A stretch of DNA of 64,000 nucleotides. Origin: Cornus controversa. Its lineage: Eukaryota > Streptophyta > Magnoliopsida > Cornales > Cornaceae. The stretch lies in NCBI GenBank assembly GCA_026545225.1, contig CM048850.1, forward strand, positions 9,639,501 through 9,703,500, read 5' to 3'. The translations under genes were made by a program, and so were the position numbers. The notes below the pieces were generated by a model. That model searched no databases, had not been told where the DNA came from, and saw only the letters and a list, made by a program, of their open reading frames with translations. Below are positions 1 to 11,710 of the stretch, one piece after another (positions within the stretch are counted from its first letter, which is position 1; each line of letters starts with the position of its first letter).

Positions 1-149
1 TTAATACTTCATGTGTTTGGAATCTGAAACTAAAACCTACATTATTGGATAGAGAATCCAAAAATATTCAGTTTCAAAAAAAAAATCACGCTCAATTTCG
101 ATTTAAAACGAATAAGTTATGCCCGATTGAAGTTTCAGAGCATGCTGTG

Positions 150-215
150 AATAGTGACTTCGATCCATCGAAATGGCAACTTCGATCCATCAAAGTTTCG
201 ATGCATCAAACATGT
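150..215. repeat. Short palindromic repeats of the CGATCCATCG type
   Basis: Three near-copies of a short imperfect palindrome (CTTCGATCCATCGAA and variants with CATCAA or GATGCATC) occur within about 60 bases. They resemble the CTCGATCAATCGAG palindromes at 5622-5912 and 13134-13246 in the Athila-type element. They may be U3 enhancer-like repeats of the left LTR. Function is inferred only. Confidence 0.5.
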
Positions 216-1053
216 ATCGACGCAATTATCAAAACTTACTTTCTAATGGTCGAAATTCCCAACTTTTAGGCCCCAAAACTTCTCTAAAAAACCTAAAAAA
301 TCATCAAATATCATCCATAACATGAACAAATGCTAAACACATCGTTATACATCATTCTAAGCTAGATTTAAATCCCGAACAAAATCATACATCAATATGG
401 GTCATTCTCCATTATAAACATATTCCAATTTATAATGGAAACGTCCATCAACACCATTAACTCATCAACACAACCATTTTCGCAACTTATGCATGTATAA
501 ATGAACATGAAAGAAATATCATCATTCTAAAATATTTAGCATAATATCACGCTCAAAATCATACTTATAATGTTTAAAATCATAATTCATGAACTACATA
601 CACCAAAATCCATATTTAAGTGCATATCACCATAAAGCATAAACAATACATGTTCTCAAAATATAATTGATCTTTTCATATTCATCTCATGCATATAGTC
701 CACAATCCAGACATGCATTCTAATAAAGCAACATAAGGTCTTCATGTAAAACCAGCACCGCTCCACGCAATATTAACGTTGGGGAGACTCCATCACCTCC
801 TTTCCATTTCCTGAAAAATGTTAATTCTCATGGGATGAGTAACCACACTCTCAGTAGAAATGTCTAAAACACAATTCTGCAAGTTTCGTTAATATCATAT
901 AAACATAGATTTGCATTTAACATATTGAGCAATTATACACATAACACAACCATATCATAAGCAAGGTAGAATGCAACATGATATGCACAACTCCCTCATC
1001 CTCTCCACACATCCATTGGTCTCCAATCCCCGAGGATAACCAATCCCACCTAT

Positions 1054-1172
1054 AGAGGGTTACCTTTACCGGAATACCTCTTGAGGGTTACCTTTACCGG
1101 AATACCTCACTACACATCAATCCATGAGGGTACCTTGACCGGAATACCTCACGAGGGTTACCTTTACCAGAA
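1054..1172. repeat. Tandem/near-tandem 26-28 bp repeats
   Basis: Four copies of a unit that starts GAGGGTTACC and ends GGAATACCTC are visible. Two are directly adjacent, and two more follow after a short spacer with small changes. They lie inside the left LTR. Chance reading frames through them are not genes. Confidence 0.8.
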
Positions 1173-1956
1173 TACCTCGCCGTTTTACCAAATAGATTCC
1201 ACCACTCACATTGGACTCACCTCCCTCACCATGCCAATGAAAATGAACCCCACAATTTTATCAAATGAGCATTTATAATTTACAACCAATGAGGCATTTA
1301 ACAATCACATTTGTACAAGTTCCCATTTAAGCATCATATGTGTTTACAATGAACATGTTTCACATCTCCACATTTCACATAACCACATATCCTTCACATT
1401 TTACCAAATTCACAAATTTAACAATTTAATTATGTTTTTCACTAAAACATGTTCCTAAAGCAATTTATCAAATACATAAGAGTCACATTCACAATTATAC
1501 ATGAATTTACCAAATAAATTCACAATCAATTCCAACATGATTATAAATTTCTCCAAGGCATTTATAAACATACAAATTATATCAACCAACATTAATAGCA
1601 CATTTAAGGTATAATTAGCATGCTTGAACATTAAAAAATATCTAATTACTCCATATAACCAATTGGTTGTCATAGACAACCAATATACTCACAAAAACCC
1701 CGAACTTTATGGGTTAGGCATCCCTACCTCAAATTGGAAGAGCTTCCAATTGTATTCTCCAAATCTCACCCAAAAGATCATCCTTCTCTGAAATTGATTT
1801 TGGACCGATCAATCTCGAGCCCTTGACGCATAGACCATTTTTCTCTTTTCGGCGAACTCTAATTCTCACTCGAAGACCTTCCAATTCAATATATATGTGT
1901 ATATATGCTCATACGGCTGCTAGGAGAAAAGAATGGGAATGGCTGATTTATCTTTG

Positions 1957-1966
1957 CTATTTATAG
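1957..1966 (-). promoter_or_regulatory. TATA box of the left LTR
   Basis: The minus strand reads CTATAAATAG in a short palindromic context (TTTGCTATAAATAGCAAAG). It is a strong TATA consensus and the best promoter candidate of the LTR. Transcription would run leftwards towards position 1. Confidence 0.5.
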
Positions 1967-2334
1967 CAAAATGACCTACACTTATTTACAAGTATGCCAC
2001 AACATTTTCACTAAACTTTTTCGGGCTCATTTTCAGAGTTTCGTAACTCCGATTGACACGAAATAGATTCCGTTGCGCATCAAATATTTTATTTAAGCTA
2101 TCTTCTGAATTTGAAGTCATTCTGACACTTTCGAATTTTCTGGGCCCACGCCCCTGGGTTGACCGGATCCGAAAAAGTCAACTTTTGCCAATCACTCCGA
2201 AAACTTTCCCAAACCTTAAACAAGTTATCTAAACATGTATTCTACATTTAAAACACATATACAATCATTTAAAGTCTTAATATGACAATTAAATGAAAAT
2301 TTAAAAAAATCAGCCAAAAATAGTCACGGTTCTT

Positions 2335-2544
2335 ATAGAATTGATTCATTTGATGTAGACTTCATATAACCCTCTTGAATGTCATCTTTAAAAGCTCTAA
2401 ATCATAGTTTTAACTAAAATAATCATTAAGGCCTTGAAAATACAGAAAATGTTAAAACAAAGTAAAATCATAAAATAATCTATCACTAAGAGAATAAAAT
2501 ATGCAAATTAAGAGGCTAGAATATGCAACATTCAATGCTGATCA
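2335..2544 (-). mobile_element. Remnant of an Athila-type 3' LTR (first ~210 bp)
   Basis: On the minus strand this begins TGATCAGCATTGAATG directly after a polypurine tract. Its first 45-50 bases align with the start of the right-hand LTR (13430 leftwards) at roughly 70 percent by eye. The same TGAT start and the same internal GCATAT words occur. It is cut off at about 2335 by the left LTR sequence, consistent with a nested insertion. The strong divergence from the right LTR suggests either an old element or a chimera of two related elements. Confidence 0.5.
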
Positions 2545-2557
2545 CACCCCCAAACTT
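2545..2557 (-). promoter_or_regulatory. Polypurine tract of the Athila-type element
   Basis: The minus strand reads AAGTTTGGGGGTG immediately before the TGATCA start of the LTR remnant, the position expected for the plus-strand primer of an LTR retrotransposon. The same AAGTTTGGGGG word recurs at 3791-3801 and 3929-3939. Confidence 0.55.
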
Positions 2558-4089
2558 AAATATTGCTAGTCCCTTAACAATAGAATAAAATAAACTAAAA
2601 CAAAGGAAACTAACTAAACACTAACTGAATTACTCAACTCCTCTTTCGTGGGAGAAACGATTGCATTTACCATATGCAACAAGCTTTTAAACCCTTCGGT
2701 TCCCCCTAGTAGACGTGTTATAGTCTCGTGAGGGTTTCCAGAAATGTTACCCACAAACATTCAAAATTCTTGTTTAAACATTAATCAAGAAGAAGATTAC
2801 AATATATAGTTACAAACTTGCATTCAAGAATAATTTCAAATCTTCTAAATTCCATAATTTAAAGCAATGGTCCCCACACATAATTCACATCAACACATCT
2901 CAAAGCAGCCAACTTCAGCTCCCTCGTAAAAAGTGAACTATCAATCATCTCATGTGGCATAACCCAACTTCGAATATATTAAGTCCCATACCCCTTCAAC
3001 TCACTAGCTCCCCTTATTGAAAGCATACTTCCAAACATGAATACATGACTTTTTTTCATTTTTTTGGTCATTTTTTTTATTGCTTATTGGTTGTGCAATG
3101 TCTTGGTCTATTAAGCTCTCTAGAAGATCCATGTAGCAAACTTTCAGTCAGTGACTCCCAAACCAGATAGCTTTAGGGCACGAGGTGTTAAGACACCCCG
3201 AAGAACCTAATAACTCAAATCAATCAGGCTACAAACCAAGACAACCAATACTCTTCTTTTCTCACCCCTTCACTTTTGACGCGAACACTCACTACTTCCT
3301 AAAGCAAGAGACTCAGTTACTCATAAAAAAGATCAAATTAATTTCCTATTCATCACATATATTATTTTTCATTTTTTTCATTGAAATCAAGTAAAACACA
3401 TCATCGGTATTCATTCTCAAGGGATACCAATTAATATCACGCCTATGTAACGCAACAACTCAGAGCCAAAGTTTATACCCCCACAAGATTATGTTAGTGT
3501 GTCTGTGCATGTGAGGAAACTAAAACCAATCACCCCAAAGTATGTCAATGCAAACCATGATTAAAACCACTAAATTCAAATCACAGTCTCTCAAAATTTA
3601 AAACATACTCAAGAATTGCAAGTTAAGCACCTACATAAAGTATTACTCCCTTGAATAATTTAAAAACATCATATCTAAAACAAAATAAAATAAAATAAAT
3701 AAGAAAATAAAATAACCAAAAAGTTCTAAAACAAGAAGAATTTCATAAACATTTTCCCCCACTGCAATAAAGCACATAAAAAGGCATCGTCCCCCAAACT
3801 TAAACTATACATTGTCCTCAATTTACATCGAATAAAAACATAAATAAGGGTTAGAACGATATTACCCTGAACCCGAAGTAGTGGCAAAAAAAAGAGCAAA
3901 CCAGTAGTATGAAGGGAATGCGGGCATTCCCCCAAACTTGGATGCAACAACCTGTCAAAACAAACCACTACACCCTTCTGAATAAAACAACACGAAAAAT
4001 AAACTAAAGAGAAGAAAAAAATTTTAAAATTAAAAAAAATACAAAATATAGTTATCTTCGAAAAATCAAGGAGAATGTGGTCCTAGAGC
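2558..4089 (-). mobile_element. Athila-type 3' non-coding region between env-like ORF and LTR
   Basis: No credible ORF is present. The minus strand holds the words GAGGACAATG and TTTAAGTTTGGGGG (around 3791-3822). As I recall, these are common in the non-coding stretch before the 3' LTR of Athila-like elements. Two extra polypurine-like words lie at 3791-3801 and 3929-3939. The rest is AT-rich and otherwise featureless. Chance reading frames, such as one at 3726-3968, cover these DNA motifs and are not proteins. Confidence 0.55.
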
Positions 4090-4934
4090 ATCTGGGTCAA
4101 GGCCAGCCTATCGCATCAAAGCACATAACAGCATCCTCATCTCCCTCTGATCCTGTCGAGCCTCTTGGTAATGATCATCCATCTCCGTCCGTAAAGCTCT
4201 GAACTGCGCAGATTCCTCTATTTGTAAAGCACCAAATTGGGTAATCAACCCAGCAATTTGTTCCTCTATATGGCCATATGCCTAGCCTCAAGCCGATGCA
4301 TGCACGTCTTCGTCAGCTTCTATCTCCTTAGGCTTTTCCACCACTAGTGACGGTGCTACTACAGGCTCCCCTCCATGGGCGGGTCTGGTGATCTCTCCCG
4401 ACACACCAATGACTCTCTGATGTATATGTTCTACTCATATTCTAGTCATGTGTGCCATAATGGATGTCTCGTGTAAACGATAGCTCATCTGTATCAATCT
4501 CGTACCCCTGTGCACATAGCAACTGGTAAATAAGTCGTGTCCGCTGGCAGCGCGGCCTTGTAAACCGGTCGACCGTCCTGGTCAACCATATCTGGAGGCT
4601 GCTGGTGAGGAATGCCGAGCATTTGTGCGATCCGGCTCGGCGTGATAGTGATCGTCGTGCAGCTCATGACCATCTCCAATGTGTCCGGTGCGGTGCAGGA
4701 ATAGGTCATACGCTCATAAAAGACCTGCACCAAGCGCTCGTGTGCCATATCAGTGGGAGGCACACATAATCGGTCGAGGTGATGCCTCCTGAGCTCTGCG
4801 ACAGCCCACGAGCTGTCCGGACGCATCTCGTACTCTCCTAGATCAAATATCTGCTCTGGGTGAAACTTCCGAGTCCGGAAGGCTCGCCTGGGCACCTCTC
4901 GAACAGCACCGGGGGCATTCTTCACCCTCGCCAT
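4090..4934 (-). pseudogene. Degenerate env-like (third ORF) protein of the Athila-type element
   Basis: An open frame runs from ATG at 4934 to a stop at 4494 (146 codons). It reads like the N-terminal domain of the 'putative plant transposon protein' family found downstream of integrase in Athila elements: ...VQVFYERMTY... then ...ITITPSRIAQMLGIPHQQ.... After a frameshift and several stops, a second recognisable part (about 4280-4090) encodes a glutamine- and glutamate-rich coiled-coil stretch (EEQIAGLITQFGALQIEES). No signal peptide or membrane segment is visible, so a true envelope role is not supported. A good 3' splice site (TGCAG/A at 4949) lies 14 bases before the ATG. Broken as it stands. 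Confidence 0.55.
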
Positions 4935-5600
4935 AGTCTCGGAACCGTCTGCACTTTATTCCAAAAAAGTACGTAAATAAAAAGAAAATAAAATGAATAG
5001 TAAAATAAGAATGGAAAAAGAAAAAAAATGAAAAATGAGGTTATAGTCCATGGTGCCGACACATGCATTCCAAGGCATGTTTGAATCAACTCGATGAGGT
5101 GCACTAGGAAGCAGCGTAAGCGGATGCAACTGACACGATGGATCAGCGGTTGCAAACCGTATATCAAGCATTCAAAATAAAAATAATGCAACATCTCACC
5201 CATACATGCACTCCTACCCCCGAAACCCGCAAAATCCCATTATGAACATAGCGAATGCACCATTCCACCCAACATCACCGGTCTATGCTTATTACGCCGA
5301 GAAACTAACAAAAATAGCGAGAAAGTAAGCAAAATATAGCCATGCATCACTTACCTCAAGGTGAAGATGATGATCAGCACAAAAAGATGAAGACCCAACT
5401 CGCAGCCGTGAAGAGATGAGCGTGCGCGTGCTCGCGAAGATCTTGGACTACGGAGAACGGCGCTGGATGGTCGGGAATGGTAGATCAAGTGTGGGACGGT
5501 GCTCTGGGAAGCTTTGGATCGCTCGGAGAAGAGAAGGGAGTCGGATGGTCTTAGGAAGATTCGTAGAAATAAGAGGGAAGCACAACGGTTTAAATAAGTA
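4935..5600 (-). promoter_or_regulatory. Possible promoter and spliced leader for the env-like ORF
   Basis: Reading leftwards, a TATA-like TATTTAAA (about 5588-5597) is followed by a pyrimidine-rich leader. A consensus 5' splice site follows (GAG/GTAAGTG, donor at 5354), then a 406-base AT-rich intron candidate ending TGCAG (acceptor at 4949), just before the env-like ATG. The arrangement would give a short spliced subgenomic mRNA. This is inferred from splice and TATA consensus only. Confidence 0.35.
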
Positions 5601-6074
5601 ATCGGCTCACGTGCAGGCATCATGTCCATCTCGATTGATCGAGATACACATCTCGATCAATCGAGATTGCAATCAATCGGAATCCTACCTCGATTAAACG
5701 AGATCAACTTCGATCAATCGAGATTTCACTTCGATCAATCGAGATTTCGATTGATCGAGGACCTATCAAAGTGCTACTGAAGAATACTACCTTTCGGGAC
5801 TTTGGACTTAGCAAACTCTCTGTATTATTTCGATCAATCGAGACCAAAATATCGATCAATCGAAATCTCGATTGATCGAGATCTCTGCTTCGATCAATCG
5901 AGATGCTCAAAAACAGCCAACTTGAGTTATACTTCATGGACTTGGACTTATGGGACTTAGATACTAAATTGCTTAGATACAAAATTTACCTTAGATTAAA
6001 GGGACATCATAGAAGCATGATAATTACCATGGCCTCGCCACCTTTCACGTCTATGGCATGACGTCCGAATCGGC
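5601..6074. repeat. Cluster of CTCGAT(T/C)(G/A)ATCGAG palindromes in the pol-env spacer
   Basis: At least eight copies of a 15-17 bp palindrome (TCTCGATTGATCGAGAT, with variants beginning CTTCGATCAATCG) are spread over 5622-5912. They are separated by short unrelated spacers. The same palindrome is clustered at 13134-13246 inside the 5' LTR. The remainder up to the integrase stop at 6075 shows nothing recognisable. Confidence 0.85.
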
Positions 6075-7121
6075 TCACGAGTCAAAATACACGGGATCCG
6101 TCAAGGTGGTGACATCCACGTATTCCATGGTAACTTGGTCATCCACGCACAATTTTAAACGCTGCCCGTTTACTTTGAACAACAATCCGTCTTTCAAGTC
6201 CTTCAATTCCACCGCTCCGTGGGGAGCAACAGAATTAACCAAAAATGGACCATCCCAACGGGAGCGAAGTTTTTCGGGAAACAAATGGAGGCATGAATTG
6301 TACAACCATACTTTTTGGCCCGGGGAAAACGTTTTAACTCGAATATTGCGATCATGAAAGGCTTTTGCCTTTGCCTTATAGATTTTAGCATTTTCATATG
6401 CATCATGTCGCAATTCTTCCAATTCATTTAATTGAAGCTTTCGATTAGATCCGGCCATTTGCATGTCAAAATTGAAAGTTTTGGTGGCCCACATAGCTTT
6501 GTGCTCCAATTCAACTGGAAGATGGCACGCTTTACCATAAACTAACCGGTAAGGTGACATTCCAATGGGAGTCTTATAAGCAGTTTGGTAAGCCCATAAT
6601 GCATCATTTAGTTGCAATGACCAATCCTTCCGGTCAGGCCGAACTGTTTTCTCAAGAATGTTCTTAACCTCCCTATTGGATACCTCCACTTGGCCACTAG
6701 TTTGAGGATGGTATGGGGTGGCTACCTTGTGTGTGACAGAGTATTTGGTAAGCAAGGTTCGAAGGAACTGGTTACAGAAATGTTTACCTCCGTCACTGAT
6801 AAAGGCCCGAGGTGTACCAAACCAGCTAAAGATATTCGCTTGAATGAACTTAACCACGACTGCGTGATCATTGGTTTTGGTAGCAACGGCCTCTATCCAT
6901 TTAGATACGTAGTCCACTACCACAAGTATGTACTCATGACCAGTAAAGGGTGAAAAAGGTCCCATGAAGTCAATGCCCCACACATCAAATATCTCAATAA
7001 TAAGAATAGGGTTAAGAGGCATCATGTCCTTCCGAGACATCGCGCCAAGGCGCTGACATCGCTCACAAGAGTGGCAGAATGAATATGTATCCCGATGAAG
7101 AGTTGGCCAGAAAAACCCGCA
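6075..7121 (-). pseudogene. Athila-type integrase
   Basis: This is the C-terminal part of the pol polyprotein. The zinc-binding HHCC half reads C-x2-C in '[10 protein letters not shown]' after the histidine part upstream of the stop at 7122. The catalytic core shows '[10 protein letters not shown]' (first Asp), 'FISDGGKHF' (second Asp) and '[18 protein letters not shown]' (Glu), in order and with normal spacing. A GPY-like region follows ('[10 protein letters not shown]'). The stop is at 6075-6077. The core itself is intact, but it is separated from RT by in-frame stops at 7647, 7593 and 7122. It would insert element cDNA into host chromatin if a full polyprotein were made. Confidence 0.9.
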
Positions 7122-9692
7122 TTAAAGAATTTTGGCTGCGGTTTTCTTAGCACTAAAGTGTCCCCCACAAGCGAGTGTATGACAAAATTTGAGAATACTT
7201 TGGAATTCACTGTTGGGTACACACTTTCGTATTATTTGATCGGGGCAATATTTGAACAATTGAGGATCGTCCCAATAATATGATCGTGATTGGGAGAAAA
7301 AATGATCCTTCTCTTGCTTGGTCCAAGAAGACGGTATTTTGCCGGTTGCCAAATAGTTGACATTGTCCGCATACCAAGGGATACTCTCTTGAGAAATGAC
7401 AAAGAGTTGTTCATCCGGGAAGGATTCACAAACTGGAATGGAGTCATGGAGGGATTCAACAAGAATTCTAGATAGGTGGTCAGCTACCACATTTTCGGTG
7501 CCCTTTTTGTCTTTAATCTCAAAATTAAACTCTTGCAACAAGAGTATCCATCGGATCAACCTAGGTTTGGTGTCCTTTTTGGTCAAAAGATGTCAGAGGG
7601 CAGCATGGTCCGAGTAGACAATGACCTTAGAACCTAGTAGATAAGCTCAAAATTTGTCCAAGGCAAATACTACCGCAAGCAACTCCTTTTCTGTTGTGGT
7701 ATAATCGATTTGAGCCTCGGAAAGGGTTTTACTTGCATAATAGATGACATGTGGCAATTTGTCTACTCGTTGCCCTAAAACCGCACCCATGGCGTAATCG
7801 GATGCATCACACATGATCTCAAATGGGAGAGCCCAATTTAGAGGGATGAGAATTGGAGCAGTTGTAAGCATGGTGCGGAGTTTTTCAAAAGCGTTAAGGC
7901 ACGCTTCATCAAAGGTAAAGCAAGACTCTTTTTCAAGAAGGTGACACAAAGGCCGCGAGATCTTGCTAAAGTCTTTGATGAAACAGCGATAAAAGCCCGC
8001 ATGCCCAAGGAATGAACGAATCTCTCTCACCGTTGATGGTGGAGGAAGTTTGGAAATGAGTTCAACCTTGGCTTTGTCAACCTCGATTCCTCTCTTAGAC
8101 ACAATGTGCCCTAGGACAATACCCTCTTGAACCATAAAATGGCTCTTTTCCCAACTGAGAATTAGGTTGGTCTCTTGACATCGTGTGAGAACACGGGATA
8201 GATTTTTGAGACATGCTTCAAATGAAGGTCCAAACACGGAAAAATCATCCATGAACACTTTCAAGAATTTTTCCACCATGTCCGAAAAGATAGACATCAT
8301 ACACCGTTGAAAAGTCGTCGGTGCATTGCACAACCCAAAGGGCATGCGTCTATAAGCAAATGTGTCGAAAGGACATGTAAAGGTGGTTTTCTCTTGGTCC
8401 CTCGGGTCTATAGCAACCTGATTATAGCCAGAATATCCATCTAAGAAGCAATAAAAACTTTGCCCAGCTAATCTTTTCAAGATTTGATCAATAAATGGGA
8501 GGGGGAAGTGATCTTTCCGAGTTGCCGAATTTAATTTCCGATAATCTATGCACACTCTCCATCCCGTGGTGGTGCGTTGGGGAACTAATTCACCCTTATC
8601 ATTTGGTTGCATCGTAATACCGGATTTCTTTGGAACCACTTGAGTGGGACTAACCCACTTACTATCTGAGATGGGGTAAATGATTCCTGCATCTAGTAAC
8701 TTCACCACCTCCTTCATTACAACGTCCTTCATATTTGGATTTAATCGACGTTGCGCCTTTCTTGAGGTTTTTGCATCTTCTTCCAAGTGTATGCGGTGCA
8801 TATAAATAGAAGGATCTATTCCCTTAAGATCTGCCACACTCCATCCTATTGCTTCCTTGTGCTCTTTTAGCACTTTTAGGAGTTCCATCTCTTGATCATT
8901 GGTGAGATTGGAAGCAATAATGACTGGAAGGGTCTCATTAGCGCCCAAGAAAACATACTTGAGTGTAGCCGGTAGAGGCTTGAGCTTAAGTTGTGGTGGG
9001 GAAATTAGAGAAGGAGTTTGGGAAGTTTTGGACAAAGGAGGCAAGGGTTCTCTCGGAACTCTCCATTTAGGCAAATCCATGACAGTAGTGACATCGAGCA
9101 TTGAATTAACTTCACAAATGGATTGCTCAATATCAAAATCATCACAGTTGAAATGACTTAGGCATGCCTCTAGAGGATCCTTAGAAAGAATAGAAGGAAG
9201 TGCTTCTTGAACAAGGTCTTCCACTACATCAACACAAAAGCACTCACTTTCGTCATCGGATGTGTGGTGAGGAGCATTAAAGATGTTCAAACGGACTTTC
9301 ATATTCCCGAAAGAGATGTCCATCACTCCGGTACAGCAATTAACACAAGTGTTTGCCGTAGCCAAGAATGGACGACCTAGAATGATAGGAATATGTCGAT
9401 TTGGATTTTGAATCGGTTCCGTGTCAAGGACTATGAAGTCCACCGAAAAGTAGAATTTGTCCACTTGAATGATTACATCCTCAATGATGCCACGTGGTTG
9501 CTTCATCGAGCGATCGGCAAGTTGCAACACAACTGTGGTAGGCTTAAGTTCTCCTAAACCTAATTGTTGGTAAACTGAGAATGGAAGCAAATTGACACTA
9601 GCCCCTAAATCAAGAAGTGCCTTTTCAAAAGATTGATTTCCGATGGTGCAAGAAATGGTCGGAGCACCCAGATCTTTGAATTTAGGAGGGGC
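7122..9692 (-). pseudogene. Athila-type protease, reverse transcriptase and RNase H
   Basis: One continuous frame on the minus strand carries, in order: aspartic protease with active site 'LLDLGASVNLLP' (DLGAS at 9597-9611) and 'ILGRPFLATANT'; reverse transcriptase with 'WRVCIDYRKLN', 'YRRMPFGLCNAPTTFQRCM' and catalytic 'FMDDFSVFG' (8238-8255); and RNase H with 'FEIMCDASDYAMGAVLG' and 'TEKELLAVVFALDKF'. FxDD in place of YxDD is common in plant gypsy elements. The frame is interrupted only by stops at 7649-7647 (TGA), 7595-7593 (TGA) and 7124-7122 (TAA). Each sits where the family has Arg, Arg and Gln. Otherwise the domains look complete. Confidence 0.92.
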
Positions 9693-10852
9693 TTAGTGTT
9701 GGAAAATGGAGCTTATGTGCTCAGTTAGGAGGACTTTCTTAGGAGCATTATTCCTAGATTTGCGCTTTTGAGTGCACAAGTCCTTCAAGAATTTAGCATA
9801 GGAGGAAATTTGCCGGATAGCATCAAGGAGAGGGAGATTGATCTTTACTTGTTTGAAGATCTCCATCATGTCTTGAATTTTCTCTCCTTGCTTCCCAAAA
9901 TGAGAAGGTTCCTTCAATCTTTGAGGAAAAGGAACCGGAGGTTCAAAAGAGGTGTCAAGATTTGGACTTGATGACGACACAACTTCACTTGCCTTTCCTT
10001 TTGGATTTTGTGGGTTTTTGGTCACACTTGGATTTAAAAGAAAAACATTTAGATTTGATTGGGATTCTTTCGAATTTTCGGATTGCTCATTGAATTCCTT
10101 TTTTTCTTTTTCTTCCCCAACTTTAGAATTTATGATTCTACCACTCCTTAAGGTGGTGATTGATTGAACTTGCTCCGGAAGAGCATTACAAGATGAAGAT
10201 GATGGATCCTCAATCACATGAACACCCTTAGGATTCACCACCGGTTGACTCGGCAACTTACCTTCCTCCATTCTATTCAAGGCATTAGCTAGTTGCCCGA
10301 TTTGAGCTTCTAACCTAGCCATAGATTGAGCATTAGCTTCAAGCTTAGAGATTGATTGAGAGTGAGTTTGCAATAAGTGGGTATTAGCCTCAAGATTGCT
10401 TATCACTCTTTCTTCAAAGCCTTGGCTTCTCGGAGGAGGTGGTGGTTGTTGGTAATTGGACCTTTGATGGTAAGGTTGAGGATTTGGCCTATATTGAGGC
10501 TGTTGAGATTGAGAAGTAAATGAATTTTGCCCTTGAAAAGAGGGACTTGATTCTTGAGGTTTCCATGAAAAAGCCGGATGATTCTTGTAACCAGGATTGT
10601 ACGTATTTGAATATGGATCATTCAACTGTTTAGAGTACAAGGCATTCGCTTGCTCTTGAGCATAATCGGGAGATTGCCCGGCAATAGGACAATCTCGCAC
10701 AAAATGTGAAGTGCTATAGCAAAACGAACACACTTCCTGATTTTGAACAGGTTGGCTTGGAGTAGGCAGCCCATTTTCATGATTAGGTCCATTTTTTGGG
10801 ATAAGGCTTCTACTTGCATGGCAACCTCATCTACCCGTGAAATTTCATGCAC
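9693..10852 (-). pseudogene. Gag C-terminal region with CCHC zinc knuckle
   Basis: The frame from about 10733 to the stop at 9693-9695 contains one zinc knuckle, C-x2-C-x4-H-x4-C ('CSFCYSTSHFVRDC'). A proline- and glutamine-rich stretch and a repeated 'SKLEANAQSMARLEAQIGQL' helix follow. The segment 10852-10775 ('VAMQVEALSQKMDLIM') belongs to the same protein but lies in another frame, so there is a frameshift near 10775. The terminal TAA at 9693 lies in the same frame as the protease that follows. Gag and protease would be fused without it. Confidence 0.8.
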
Positions 10853-10864
10853 TCCTCTACAAGG

Positions 10865-11710
10865 TTAGGTGGCCTTCCCTTTTCTAGTGGAGGAGCGTTG
10901 AGCTGAATTATTGCTTAGGGTTTGAAAAAGTTTCCATGCCTCATCGGGGCTTTTCAAAAGGTATCCACCTCCACAAGCGGAGTCTATCATTTGCCTATGT
11001 TGCTCACTTACCCCATCATAAAAACTTTGCACTAGCTGCCATTTTGGGACAGCATGATGCGGACAAGATTTAAGAAGATCTTTTAATCTCTCCCACGTCT
11101 TAGGAAATTGTTCTTGATCAATTTGGGTAAATCCGGTGATTGCTCTCCGAATATCACTCGTCTTTCCCATTGGGAAGTATTTTTTTAAGAACTTTATTTG
11201 CATCTCCGCCCAAGAATGGATTGAGTTAGGTTCTAAGGATTGGAACCAACTTCTAGCTTTGTCTTTTAAGGAGAATGGAAACATATGCAGCTTTAGATCA
11301 TCCTCCGTAAAGTGTGGTACACGAATGGTGGAATACACCGAAAGGAAGTAATCTAAATGCCGGTATGGATCCTCATTAGGGAGACCATGGAAGCTATTAA
11401 GAAGATTGATGGTGGAGGACTTTATTTCGAATTGATTTGCCGCTACATCCGGAAATTGAATGCATGAAGGTACTTCAAATGTAGTCGGAAGATAAAAGTC
11501 CATAAGCAACTCTCCTTGAGGAGGAGGAGGTGGAGGTTGTTGTTCATGATTAAAAGGAGGTAGACTAGGAGGTTGTCTCTCATTTGGGTCCATGTTTTCA
11601 GTCCTAGGCAATATAGGGTCCCTCGAGGTTCCTCTACGTTGTCTAAGTGTTCTTTCAAGTTCAAAATTACACGGAAGCAACGGAAGTGACAAGGACCGTC
11701 TACCTAGCAT
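10865..11710 (-). pseudogene. Gag capsid domain of the Athila-type element
   Basis: An open frame of 281 codons begins at ATG 11710, about 290 bases after the primer binding site. It contains a proline-rich N-terminus, then the typical retrotransposon gag core ('LKDKARSWFQSLEPNSIHSW', 'FLKKYFPMGKTSDIRRAI', 'ERLKDLLKSCPHH'). The stop at 10865 is caused by a frameshift. The +1 frame continues with 'RPPNLVEECMKFH', and a second shift follows near 10775. Gag would assemble the virus-like particle. Confidence 0.85.

Larger units (their letters stand above)
1..2333 (-). mobile_element. Long terminal repeat (partial) of a Ty3/gypsy-type, possibly chromovirus, element
   Basis: No coding sequence is present. 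Read on the minus strand, the region has a clear TATA box at 1957-1966, a transcribed-looking leader downstream of it, and a block of short direct repeats. The right boundary near 2333 is inferred: at that point the sequence stops resembling a U3 start and the Athila LTR remnant begins. The left end lies outside the window, so the LTR is at least 2.3 kb. Such long LTRs with a TATAAATA promoter occur in plant Tekay/Del-type chromoviruses. That assignment is an inference, because no gag or pol of this element is visible. Confidence 0.45.

Noticed and set aside
3726-3968. 80-codon minus ORF near the Athila 3' end
   Set aside because: It covers polypurine motifs conserved as DNA and has no protein features.
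6058-6357. Plus-strand ORF of 99 codons
   Set aside because: It lies opposite the integrase coding strand. The minus frame has clear domain motifs, the plus frame none.
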